From positions 21,077,144 through 21,141,143 of the forward strand of contig OU342634.1 of assembly GCA_910589415.1 (NCBI GenBank): 64,000 nucleotides of DNA. Reading direction: 5' to 3'. Origin of the DNA: Malachius bipustulatus. Its lineage: Eukaryota; Arthropoda; Insecta; Coleoptera; Melyridae. The position numbers and the translations under genes are program-made. Positions 1 to 10,020 of this stretch are shown piece after piece (position 1 is the stretch's first letter; each line of letters begins with the position of its first letter). Below the pieces are notes generated by a model. The model ran no database searches. It saw nothing but the letters and a program-made list of their open reading frames with translations, and had not been told where the DNA came from.

Positions 1-640
1 GCAGAATGCCATGAGTACGAAAAGCTACGTAATTAATAAATATGTATGAAATTCATTAAATCAGCAATGCAATCGGTTGAAGTTCCAGATATTGGGGTAA
101 ATTAAAATATTTAAACCGACTTGCCATTTATGGTCTATATTCATCCGTAACAAACATTGGAATGTAACCCTCCTCGCACATTCAGAATAAAACAAAGGAT
201 TTTTAAGTATCTTACAAAAATTTTCCTTCCACAAATCACCGCTGTTATAACCCGGATATAACAAACATTGCAAAGCAATTACTGTGGTTTCTATCAAAAA
301 TCATCGTAGCTGAATTCTCTCCATTCCCTTGTATATCTTATCCTACACCGAAGTGACACATTTCTGATTCAGTTCGACGAGCTATAGGAACATTTGAGCG
401 GAGTCTTATCTAAAAATATGAAAATTTCCTACAGCCAGTAATCTTTACCATGCACGAGTAATATTTTGGGTATATTTTAGCTGATTACAAGCAGTGGTTT
501 TCTTATTTCCTTATAATCTAGGCCAAAATTATGAAGTAAAATGATTTATTTTCTATTCGATAAAAGTGCTAGAAGGGGAGGTATCTCATTATTGCGCCAG
601 GGAACGAGAATGTTACAATTAGACGATGCCGCTACTTACA
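1..640. other. AT-rich stretch, no gene seen
   Basis: Only short chance open frames occur here. I see no recognisable domain, TIR or tandem repeat before the hammerhead-bearing repeat cluster that starts near 646. Confidence 0.5.
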
Positions 641-645
641 GTAAC

Positions 646-895
646 TTACAGCAATTCGTTTATTGAACAACGCTATCGTTTTTCTGTTTCTGCAACCATA
701 AATATGGTGAAGACAAAGGCATCGATGTTTCACTGGTTATTTCCGGCTCATCAGTCTGACATATCACAACCACCAGAGGTATGTGTCGAAAATTCGATCT
801 GAAACATCGTCATCGATGTCTCTGTCTTACCATTTTGGGGCTTTGTCGTTCAGAAAAACGTTGTTTTTGTTCAACAAACGGATTGCTGTAATTGA
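646..895. repeat. Inverted pair of hammerhead-bearing repeat copies
   Basis: Positions 646-736 read on the minus strand match 800-895 read on the plus strand. Both contain GAAACATCG, then a GTCTT segment, a CAGAAAAACG block, a GTTCAA-AAACG block and ATTGCTGTAA. The arms therefore face away from a centre near 770-790. A third copy in plus orientation follows at 1135-1260. Penelope-like elements are known to carry hammerhead ribozymes in their terminal repeats, which can be direct or inverted, so this is most likely a fragment of such an element or of a derived non-autonomous repeat. No reverse transcriptase or GIY-YIG endonuclease is visible nearby. Confidence 0.6.
715..762 (-). ncRNA. Degenerate hammerhead ribozyme copy
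   Basis: On the minus strand the conserved box CTGATGA lies at 754-748. Stem II (GCCGG and CCAGT with an AAATAA loop, one mismatch) follows at 747-732, then GAAAC at 731-727. The palindromic stem III is present, but the base expected as U before the cleavage site is C, at position 719. The fold is recognisable but the copy is probably inactive. It matches the plus-strand copy at 1159-1203. Confidence 0.55.
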
Positions 896-1134
896 TAAAA
901 TTTTTATGCTATCAATTTGTTTACAAGGAAACTAATCCCATTCTGGGAATACGGCTCTGTGACTAGCTCCATCTTTAATTCGTATATTGAGATTCTGAAG
1001 GCAATTATTGCGTTTTCAATGAACAATCAGAATTTGCAATGAAAATTTCTAAGATAAAATATTTTCTTCGCAAGTCACTATGTTTCGGAAAAATCAATTT
1101 GCTTATGTATATTGGTTTTCTTTCTGTTCGGAAG

Positions 1135-1260
1135 ATTCCTCTGGTGATTGTGATATGTCAGACTGACGAGCTGGAAATAACCAGTGAAACATCGATGTCT
1201 CTATTTTTCACCTCTCGCAAAGCCCATTTTTACTCTGTCCAGCTTGCTAATAGCGAGCAC
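1135..1260 (+). ncRNA. Hammerhead ribozyme motif (type I, tiny stem III)
   Basis: The core box CTGACGA lies at 1163-1169; position 7 of the hammerhead core is free, so this fits CUGANGA. Stem II is GCTGG (1170-1174) pairing with CCAGT (1181-1185) across an AAATAA loop. GAA follows at 1186-1188. Stem III is the self-complementary ACATCGATGT at 1189-1198, leaving no loop, as in minimal hammerheads thought to act as dimers. C1199 is the predicted cleavage base, giving a GUC triplet. Proximal stem I pairs AGA (1160-1162) with TCT (1200-1202), and TGGT upstream can pair with ACCA-like sequence in sister copies. Every conserved core base is present. Activity is inferred, not shown. Confidence 0.72.
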
Positions 1261-1269
1261 TGCAACTGA

Positions 1270-2600
1270 CCCGGCTCAGTTGCGAACTAAAGGGGCACAC
1301 GCAATGAAAGATAAAGGTTAATTTCAAACATTCTTTGTCGGTCTGTCCTTGAGTGTGGTAAAAAATCGGCTGGTCTTAATTCTAGATATCAATGCTGTCA
1401 GATCAACAAGGTAAATTTATTACGTATGCGGACATAACGTAAAAATTGTCCATTCTTCTGCACTTTGCATAAATTGGCATTTGGCTTCATTGCAAATTCG
1501 TTTATTTATACCTACCTACAGTTGCGACCTTTTATGTGATACTTTTTTATGGAGACAGGCGATGTTGATCAATCCTTTGCCTTGCGCAGTGGTTGGCATA
1601 TACGCCGTACAAAATACTTTGTTTGCAGAATACGAATACAGTAACATGAGCGTTTCTCGTTAATTTTCGTGTAATTCATCGTCGTTCTGCTTAAAAAAGT
1701 TGAGCAAATAAGAGAAAAACCCGGCTAGCCAGCGTAATTGTAGTAGGAACATTATTTTTGGGAAGCAAACAAAGCTACAAAGCATAAAACTTAATTAATT
1801 TCTTACTGAATTCCTGAACAAAACTCTTTCAAATGATTTCCCATAACTAGCTTTATTCAAATTAATGGTAATTATTTAAATACCAAATTTTGGTCGCCTA
1901 GGACTCAATGAAATATTTTATAAATTCTGACAGTTGGAAGATACCTCTACGAGCTAGCATATTTTATGAGTGTGAACCAGTCTGGAACCAAAATTGTGCC
2001 GTTTTAAAAACATTGGAAGGAGAGTCCCCTTTTGTATAGCTAATCGCGTGGCTTCAGGATGGTTATAGCAGTCTCGAGTTGTAGCATATTCTAGCAATTA
2101 TAGAATATACTAGAGTAAAACTCGTCAGACTTTTGGATACATACCACTATATTCAGATTTTCTTTGTCAAGAACTCATTATTTTGTCTGAATGAGTCGAG
2201 AAAACCAGAATATGCTTCTGATCTTCCAGAGCTCGAATTATTATTGGGGTGGAATTTCGGTTTGTGGTTTATTTGATATTAAGAAATAGTTTCTCCCTGC
2301 TATTATGAATATAACAAGTATTCTTATTTGCCAGTAGGCAGGTATTTTCGAAGATTACCTTTTAAACGCATTTTCACAAGGTCTCCTCGTGAAAGTAACC
2401 GTGGTTGACTGGTGCGCCGCGACGGTGCAAGAATATCTCCCTCCAAACTGTTATTCCTCCAAACTGTTGCATTTGAAAAATAGTCTACATGCTAACAAAA
2501 TTAATTGTTGTATATCGTCAGACTATTTTGACGTATTGTTATTATTATTGAATGTATTATCAAGCAATTAGTACCTACAGGAATATTAGGCACAACAAGG
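1270..2600. other. AT-rich stretch, no gene seen
   Basis: Open frames are short and lack recognisable protein features. No clear TIRs or tandem repeats were found by eye. Confidence 0.45.
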
Positions 2601-2614
2601 CAATTGAGGGGCCT

Positions 2615-3060
2615 GGAGGTAAAACGGTTCAAGTGCACATTTTGCGATTTTGAGATAACTGACTTCAAACTTAATTGGTTGGTTAAAATTCCAGGATAGG
2701 GCCTGAAACGATATTTTGTACCAGTTGTTTCACTTATTAAAGGCATAAAAATATGATAGGTAAAAATAATGTGTCAAGATTTTATATCAAGTCTGATTTT
2801 TTTTCAAAAATGTACTTAAGTCACTTTGTGCTTGAGGAAAAAGTTGCAGTAAAAGGGTTCAAGTGGTATCAAACTTCCTGGGCTGTGAAAAATTCAAGAT
2901 AAGTCATGAAATAATATATTGTGACAGTTTACTTAAAGGCATACAAAATTTGATAAGTAAGAAAAATATGTCAAGCTTTTATATCAAGCATTAATTTTCC
3001 AAAAATGTAAGTGGGTCATTTTGTGCCTAAGAAAGAAGTAGTAAATGAAAAAACAGAGTG
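2615..3060. repeat. Two diverged tandem copies of a ~235-bp unit
   Basis: Unit 1 (about 2625-2855) and unit 2 (about 2858-3060) share, in the same order, GGTTCAAGTG, AAAGGCATA, a GATA-GTAA block, a TGTCAAG-TTTTATATCAAG block, CAAAAATGTA and GTCA-TTTGTGCCT. They lie immediately 3' of the DUF7869-type gene on its coding strand, so they may be the subterminal repeats of the element that carried it. Confidence 0.65.
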
Positions 3061-3110
3061 TCAATATTTTTATTAAACTTTATTTAAAAAGATGTCTACA
3101 ATAATTTTTT

Positions 3111-4480
3111 TGATTATTCATAGTCTGAATCCAATACAACATTATCTTCATCACTATCTGGATCGGCTGTTTCCTCAATTTGGGCTACGTCAGCACTCTC
3201 TTCTGGTTGGCTTTCATCTTCTTTGGGAGCCACTTCCTTGGCTTGTTGATTGGTGCGTTTCACTGTTTTTCCATCATGCTTAAGATTCTTATAAAATGCA
3301 TGAGTGACTGGTGGAATAAAGTCAAGAAGGGTAAGCAGGTTCTTGTACTTGGCATCTTTAACTTTTATGGAACTTAGATGCAATGGCTTCAGTACAGACC
3401 ATTGAAATGACGGACGTCCAACTTGACCGGTTCTCATTGTGCACATCCTATAGTCAGTATTGTTTTTCAGGGTGCTTTTGTACTTAAAGGATAACCTTTC
3501 ATTTTTTTGATAGTAGAACCACGAAATTTCTCTCCACTTCAGAGAATAACCGTCAGTATCTTTTTTAGGGTCCTTCATTATTCGATGAAGTGGTGAAAAA
3601 GAGTTAAAATATTCTCTAATCATATTGTATACGATAAAATTTTTGGATGTGCTTCTTATGACATTTTGCCAATCTGATGGGACAAAAACTTGAGGAATTT
3701 GCCTTTTCTTCTTCTAGATTAAGCCGAAGCTGCGATCACACTCCATATAAGTGTGTCCAGGCTCTAGAAATTTATGATGAACCTCGACTATACTGGTAGT
3801 CTGCACGACAAAACTTAACAGCTTACTAATATTTTTATTCTTATTTTGACCACCACAAGAATCACTATATGCAATGATCTTGGATACAGTCGGTGGCAGA
3901 GTTTGGATAAACTTTATTAAGCATGAACCTATTTCCTGTGATCCCCTTGACGCGACACTTTCGTCCCATACAAACATGTGACTCTTTCCCGACAGTAAAT
4001 CATAAACGCAAAAGTTGTAGGTCCATAGTTGACGCAGGTAAAACACTTTTGAAGTGGTTAATAGGAGAGTAGGCAGAGCCTGCTGTAAGTCAAAGCAAAT
4101 AACAATGACACACCCTTATTCACAGTAATATCATCCTTCTTTGCGTCTGTTGCCTTTTTAGCTTTTCTTTGGTGCAACTCCAAATCACGTTTGGCAGTAT
4201 TTACTGTGCTTTCATCTTTGGAGTCTTTTATTAGATTTTGCAACTTATCACAACGGCTGCATGTATCACTATAGGGCTTGTGAAACCTCAAGTTGAATTC
4301 AGTATTGAAAATGAACCGGTAGTAGGATTCTTTCACGGGTAATTTATTTTTTTCCTTGCAAAATTCCTTGTAGAGCTCATACATTTTTTTTTACACTTAA
4401 TTCACCTGAAAGATATTTAGCATTTGGGTTGTCTTTTCTTGAATAATGGCTACGATATTTTGGAAACATATTTATATGAG
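3111..4480 (-). pseudogene. DUF7869-type protein, one frameshift and one stop
   Basis: Read on the minus strand, the N-terminal part (4480-4110) runs from MFPKYRSHYSRKDNPNAKYL through a cysteine motif CSRCDKL and a charged, coiled-coil-like segment. A one-base shift near 4115-4125 moves the frame into VIVICFDLQQALPTLL and then FYLRQLWTYNF. The core carries FVWDE, YSDSCGGQNKN and PGHTYMECDRSFGLI. A single in-frame TAG near 3717 is followed without a shift by KKRQIPQVFVPSDWQN and continues to an acidic tail ending DSDYE at 3114. Proteins with this architecture are common as multicopy uncharacterised genes in insects. The WDE / SDSCGG / MECDR spacing suggests an RNase H-like DDE nuclease fold, so I infer a transposase-like origin; this is not established. 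The start may be truncated: no convincing upstream exon was found. Confidence 0.72.
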
Positions 4481-4519
4481 CTATAATAAAACCCGAAAAA
4501 AAATCCGTATAGCAATTTT

Positions 4520-4890
4520 ATGTGAAATTTCGTTATTTTAAAGTCACAGCCACTATTACAAAAAAAAAACAAATTGAAAATTCTTCTCGATTTTCTCGAA
4601 GATGGCTCAACGCAGTAAGCCAAACAGCAGCAGTTTCTCAATCTAAACAAATGATCTATTTAAGATTTCTAACCAAGATCAGTGGTGAATATCTCGAGAA
4701 CTGGACTTTTAGTGGAGTTATGCCCATGGAGATTTCTGATCTGCTCATCAAATACTACCGATCCCCAAAATTACATCAAATTTAATCGGGAGCCAATTTC
4801 CCATAAGAATTTTACGGGGTCCTTTCAACCCCATTTACGGGGGTAAATTTCACATCCTACGGCAAATTTCATTTGGTAAAAATATGGATC
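4520..4890 (+). repeat. Dispersed repeat copy (family also at 48.9-49.7 kb)
   Basis: The segment contains a TTTTCTCGAAGATGGCTCAAC block, a CAGCAGTTTCTCAATC block and CCCATGGAGATTTCTGATCT followed by CTCATC-AATACTAC. The same ordered blocks recur near 49340-49690 (+), inverted at 48945-49190, and in part at 51500-51610. No coding capacity is evident. Confidence 0.6.
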
Positions 4891-4899
4891 CTAAAGAGG

Positions 4900-7368
4900 T
4901 CTACAACTTTTTATTTGGACTTTTATTTGTAGGGTGAACCTCTAAATCTATTCGCCTGAAAAATCTCCTTTCTCGAAACGCTCAAGGGTGGAGATGCTGA
5001 AAAAGTGGATCCGAGCTGGTTTAAGGGCACCCTAACTAAATGTTACATATAAAATTGCTACCTGGATGTTTTAGAATCCAAACCCTAATTTTCCTGTTAT
5101 AAAATAAATGTCTTATGTACAGAGGTAGGGTCAGTAGCTTGGTTTATTAACTTTATACTTTTTCTTAATAGACAACTAAAATCCATAATTGAATTTTGGA
5201 CCTTAATAAGGGGCCGTTATAAAATGTAAGTACATATCAAAATATATAACTAAAGCATCGGGACGTTCTTGACTAAATTCCGGGCTGTCTCAAATTAAAC
5301 AACATTGCGCTCAATAGTATATAGTTACATTTAGACTGGCAGCCAAAAGGCCTCAAATAAAATTGAAATAAACTGCACTTTTAGTTAGGTAGCGTATAAT
5401 TTTCTCACCATAAGATTACTCAGATTATACTGTAGAGAAGGGAGGTAAACGATAACTCGACAATTTAGCATTGCTTTTTAAGTAAGACTATGAAACACAA
5501 AACGCGATTTAGTAACCAAACTTCATTAAGGCAACTCTATTTAATTTGCAGTAAACAACAGTAAGCCTAGACCAGAACTTAGTTAGTAATTAAAACTCCC
5601 TTTTCTGCATTAGCTCTCGGCGACTTCGACTTCGACGCACCCGAAATCCTTTGGGACGGGATTCTGTAATTCAGGAACAAGAGATAGGATTAAATTCACC
5701 ACCTCCTTGTCAATTCCTTGCTCAGTCTACATGTCATCGTGTTGGGAATGTCGTTACCCATTCTCTTTCAGTCTGTCTCTCTCGCCGAATTCTCGTACTA
5801 CTTAAAGTAATGCGGAACGTGACTTTCTTTCGTCTAATCTAATTTTTCTCTCGTTACCTTGACAGTCTCAATACAAGCTGCAAACTACCACTTTGCTAGG
5901 TTATTTGCATCCGAGGTAAATTATTCAATTACGCTGTTCAACTTGTAAAAAAAAACATGGTCCAGTACTAAAATTCCAATTACGAATTAAGCGATTTCTT
6001 TTCAAAATTATGATGCAAATTTACAGATTCTTCTAATAACATTACAGGATTGTATACAGGGATTATATACAGAGTGGCCCATATACGTACCTTTATAGAA
6101 GTGATTGTGTTCAATATATTCATTCAATCAATTCAACCAAACTTTGCTGAACTTGTGGTGTATTTTTAACCTGATCGACTGGATTGGAATGTCCAGTATG
6201 ATAAAGATGCTAGCTTAAAACTTTAATTGTAAGGTATTTTGTGTGTAGAAATTTTATCAGCAACAAAATCTAACTCACTTTAATACCCCGTGAAAGGCCA
6301 TTCAGAACTTTTCTCATATTTTTCATTATTATCGACGTATACTTTTCAGCAATCTAGGTAGGTATTTTCAATTACCTAATTACAAAGTTTTAACAAGTTT
6401 TAAAAGTAATTTCGAGGACTTCACGAAGATATTATTCATTTAACCAACACTGAACCCAACTACTGACTTTAGAAATTCATTAATTATTCATACCTAGTAT
6501 ATGAATTGCTCTCGCGACAAAAACTCAAAGGAAGAGAACGTCAGTTTTTTGTCGTGGAAGTTTCTACTACAAGAGTTTCATCGCAACTCCTTAAATGTAC
6601 CTATGTACTTCGATATTATGTCATGAATTTCCAGTCAAACTAAAAGCTGCATATACCGATCTTATTAGATACTTACCTAACGCGTCGTAATTTAATTTGC
6701 TAAATTCTTGATGACCAGGAAATTTTCCCTCAAAATATATTATTAATTTTACATTAAGAACCTGAACAAAAGATTCTTCCGTTGAAATTTCCAACAATGC
6801 AATATCTCAATGAATGTTAGAGGAGGCCTCTCGTTTATCTAATAAATATTTCAGCAGCACTCTCTTAAAAATCTCAGACATAAAACAAGAACTTTCCAGG
6901 AATAGGAAAGTTTTAGGAATAGGTAGAATCGTTTGCTTCAGTAATTCGACCGAACTGAATTTAAAATTTTCCTGATTGAATCAACATCCCGCATCCAACT
7001 ACACAATGACATGCATCCACGAACAGTTCGCTGAAAAGCCTAATATTTGTATTGATTTCCGGATCGTACATGCCGTCTCAAAGTTCTGATGTGGCGGCGA
7101 TCCTTGAAAACTTCTGAATTAGCAGTTTAGTTGTTGTCAATAAATGTTAACCAACCTAACTGAAAGCTTACTGCTTCGCTTCGCTCTAGCGAAACGAAAC
7201 TGTTATTATATTTACGGTTTCAGAGACTATTCTTTCAGACTTCCAGTGTTACGTTGGATACCCTCAAAATATCATGTGTGATATTTTTGTTCTTATTCGG
7301 ATTAGTTTATTTTATTATGGCATTACCTACCACTTTCGCTAAATAATATTGTAACCAAATTGTTTTAT
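4900..7368. other. AT-rich stretch, no gene seen
   Basis: There are no long open frames. A TATACAGAGTGGCCCATATA block at 6066 resembles the ends of TA-flanked TIR elements found elsewhere in the window, but no partner end was found. Confidence 0.4.
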
Positions 7369-7395
7369 AATAATAATCATAATAGTAATAATAAT
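7369..7395. repeat. TAA-type microsatellite at R4/Dong left edge
   Basis: An imperfect TAA/AAT run immediately precedes the first element-like sequence (CCTTGGTGGAGCC). A second TAA run lies at about 18557-18580, at the other end. Dong-type elements are known to be found in TAA repeats, so both runs probably mark the target or the element tail. Confidence 0.6.
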
Positions 7396-7656
7396 CCTTG
7401 GTGGAGCCTACAACCCCTAAAAGCCGCGTCCCCGGTTGGCAGGTAAGGGAATATCTACTAATGGTATAGGTGGTAGGAAGGAAAGCAAATATCTCCCGCA
7501 GACCAAACGGTCACAACCATAGCGACTGACCCATAGTGGGCGGCTACAAACAACAGCATCTCTACTCCAGAGACGCGGCTGAGATCTAAGTCTTTTGAGC
7601 TAGTAGATTAGAAAAATAGGTAACTCAACACCATTTTAGTAAATAATGTAGTAAAT

Positions 7657-8420
7657 GTGATGAATAGGAACAGATGCACAAATGGATCACTACCTGGGGA
7701 TCGTCAGGGCTCGTCTGATGCCGATGCTGGACATGACAGTAGGCGGCAGGAAGATGAGGAGGCGAGCTCCCGTCATCCAAGAAGTTACAGCCTAACAAAA
7801 AGAACATCAGATAGCAGCAAACCAACAGGCAACAACCTTCAATGCCAACCCTTCGACCAGCTCGTTCGCTCAATTGCTCCAGTTGCTCAAAATGCTCCAA
7901 TTCTGAGGAAGGACTACTCAAGAGGGTGGACGCACAAGGATCAAGTAGACTCGAGAAATGAATCTTCATTTTGCGAAAGCTTACTATACCGAGCCACTAA
8001 ATTCATTGAAGGTAAGCCGCCAGGATGCAGGCAACTATTATTTGCGGAGCTCAGTAAATTTAGATCCGAAATGTAACTGACGGAGTAGAATGTGCAAAAC
8101 ATACGTTGGCACTGCACGTATTCAAGACGTGACAACTACCTAGTCTCAGGAGCCTGAGAAGTAAAATAACAGCCATTAAGACGCCACAGGAAGATGCTAA
8201 GTTAAGAAGGCGGTTCTTCAGCCTCATGGAATTCTATCGGAACAGAGAGAGAACCTGCTAACACACCGAGAATTATTAAACACGATACCATCAGAAAAAC
8301 ATCGAAAATCTGACAGAGATCAATAACATCTTAAGCCGCCACCTAATAGAAGAATACAACTGAGATCCTACTGGTAAGAGGCACCTATTATACTGGTGCC
8401 GCCAGTCACTATCATTGAAC
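7657..8420 (+). pseudogene. R4/Dong ORF, N-terminal remnant
   Basis: An open stretch at 7657-8076 encodes a hydrophilic, Ser/Arg/Asp-rich segment of 139 residues (MMNRNRCTNGSLPGDRQ at its start) with no domain I can name. It continues after a stop into KLRRRFFSLMEFYRNRER near 8198-8250 and NIENLTEINNILSRHLIEEY near 8303-8362, which resemble the region before the reverse transcriptase in R4/Dong proteins. The piece is placed in the element by its orientation and by the match of the right half beyond the Jockey insertion. The exact start is not determined. Confidence 0.5.
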
Positions 8421-8549
8421 TGATTTTTTTTTTTTTATTAATCAGCAATCAGAATTACATAGTGAATCCTATAAGCTAATGTGATAACAGGGGACTTTAT
8501 ATTTAAGGTCCACTTGTGACATGATGAGAATTCTTCCAGTGAAGTAATC

Positions 8550-9850
8550 TTATCGTAGATCGGCTGGCCAGCGTCTTTTTAATCTTCTGTTGATATGTTC
8601 TTGTAAAAGTGGTTGGATAAGAGGGTTGCTATGTGCTTCAAGTCTGTCATGGTGTTTTCTGCTGTGTTCTTGTATGACATCCTTAACAAAGGGTATGCCG
8701 AGGTCTTCGTGGACAGTTTGGTTGGAAACGTACCAAGGTGCATTAGTTATTGCTCTTAAAATCTTTGATTGTGTTCTTTGTAGAGATATTAGACTTGCTG
8801 GTACATCCCCATAATTCGACACCATAGGTTTAATAGTCCAAGTAGGTTTAATGACTGTTTTGTATACCAGGATTTTGTTTTCAAGTGATAGTTTCGAAGT
8901 TCTTCCGAGAAGCCAGTATGAGTCTTTTAAACGTAATTCGATTTGCTTCTTCTTCTTCACTAAGTGTTCTTTCCAGCTTAGTTTTGTATTTAAATGTAGT
9001 CCTAGATAGCGTACTGTACGTGTTTCTGGTATAACAATATTGTTGATGTAGACTGGAGGGCATTGTCCTTTTTTTAGCGTGAATGTAATGTGAGCTGACT
9101 TTGATTCATTAATTTTAGTTTTCCATGTGTCACACCATTCCTGTACCATATCTAGATTGTTTTGAAGGTTGTAAGATGCTATTGCTGGGTTTTCATGACT
9201 TGCAAGGATCCCTGTGTCATCGGCAAAAGTACCGATTTTGGTACATATTTGGTGTAGTTGGTATATCTGAAGTATACAGCAAGTATAGCATGGGACCAAG
9301 CACTCTTCCTTGAGGAACACCCGACTTTATTGGAAAAATGTCGGAAGTTTCTCCATTGACTTTGGTTCTAAAATAACGATCGCTTAGGTAGGACTTAAAA
9401 AGTGCAAAAAATGATGGGAGCCCTATCTTGATCTTATAGAGGAGACCATCGTGCCATACTTTATCAAATGCTTGCCTTATATCTAGGAATACAGATGTGC
9501 AGTATTTTTTTTCTTCCAAGGATTTGTTTACAATATGAACGATCCTATGACACTGTTGGATAGTTGAGTGGTGCTGACGGAATCCAAATTGATGATCCGG
9601 TATGTTCTCGATTAGGGGATCCATTCTGTGGAGCACTAGTTTCTCTAGGGTCTTCGAGATGGTTGAAATGAGGCTAATGGGTCTGTACGAGGACACGTCA
9701 TTTGGGTTTTTGCCTGGCTTAGGTATTAAGATTACTTCCGCCATTTTTAATTGTTTGGGCCGGTACTGAACTCTCATGATGGCGTTGAACAGGTACATCA
9801 GCATCTTAATACCTTTTTCTGGAAGCTCTTTCAACATTTTTGGTGTTACC
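8550..9850 (-). pseudogene. Jockey ORF2, reverse transcriptase and C-terminus
   Basis: From 9850 downward the minus strand reads VTPKMLKELPEKG, VILIPKPGKNPNDVSSYRPI, QFGFRQHHSTIQQ, FLDIRQAFDKVWHDGLLYKI and SGVPQGRVLGPMLY, the fingers and palm motifs of a Jockey-type reverse transcriptase. A shift near 9240-9250 moves the frame; the catalytic FADD box then appears as TFADDTGILA (Jockey enzymes often have F for Y). The thumb follows with VRYLGLHLNTKLSWKEHL, and the frame ends at 8550 with RRLKRRWPADLR. Around 8800-8830 the sequence WTIKPMVSNYGDVP looks like a second, compensated shift. The 3' UTR is about 110 nt before the poly(A). Confidence 0.87.
9839..9850. repeat. Target-site duplication of inner element (left copy)
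   Basis: TTTGGTGTTACC abuts the poly(T) run. The identical 12 bases lie at 14827-14838, on the other side of the inner element. A thirteenth base (T) may belong to the duplication but cannot be told from the tail. Confidence 0.93.
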
Positions 9851-9876
9851 TTTTTTTTTTTTTTTTTTTTTTTTTT
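9851..9876 (-). other. Poly(A) tail of the inner element
   Basis: An uninterrupted run of 26 T on the plus strand marks the 3' end of the minus-strand transcript copied into the site. An unbroken homopolymer of this length supports a young insertion. Confidence 0.9.
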
Positions 9877-10020
9877 GAAAAAGGAGGGTAAATCCATTAT
9901 GGATACCCATGCATTGGGTTATGTGGGAGTCCCACCCACTAAAAGCTCCTCCTTTCGAGGGCCGTCTTGGTCACCGGAAGCACCTCAGCCTCATGGGCTT
10001 ATTGTGCACCCCCTTTTGCT

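Noticed and set aside
2625..2640. GGTTCAAG word resembling a tRNA T-arm
   Set aside because: No acceptor, D or anticodon stems around it; it belongs to a tandem repeat.
3092..3377. Plus-strand frames of 63-65 codons
   Set aside because: Antisense to the DUF7869-type pseudogene.
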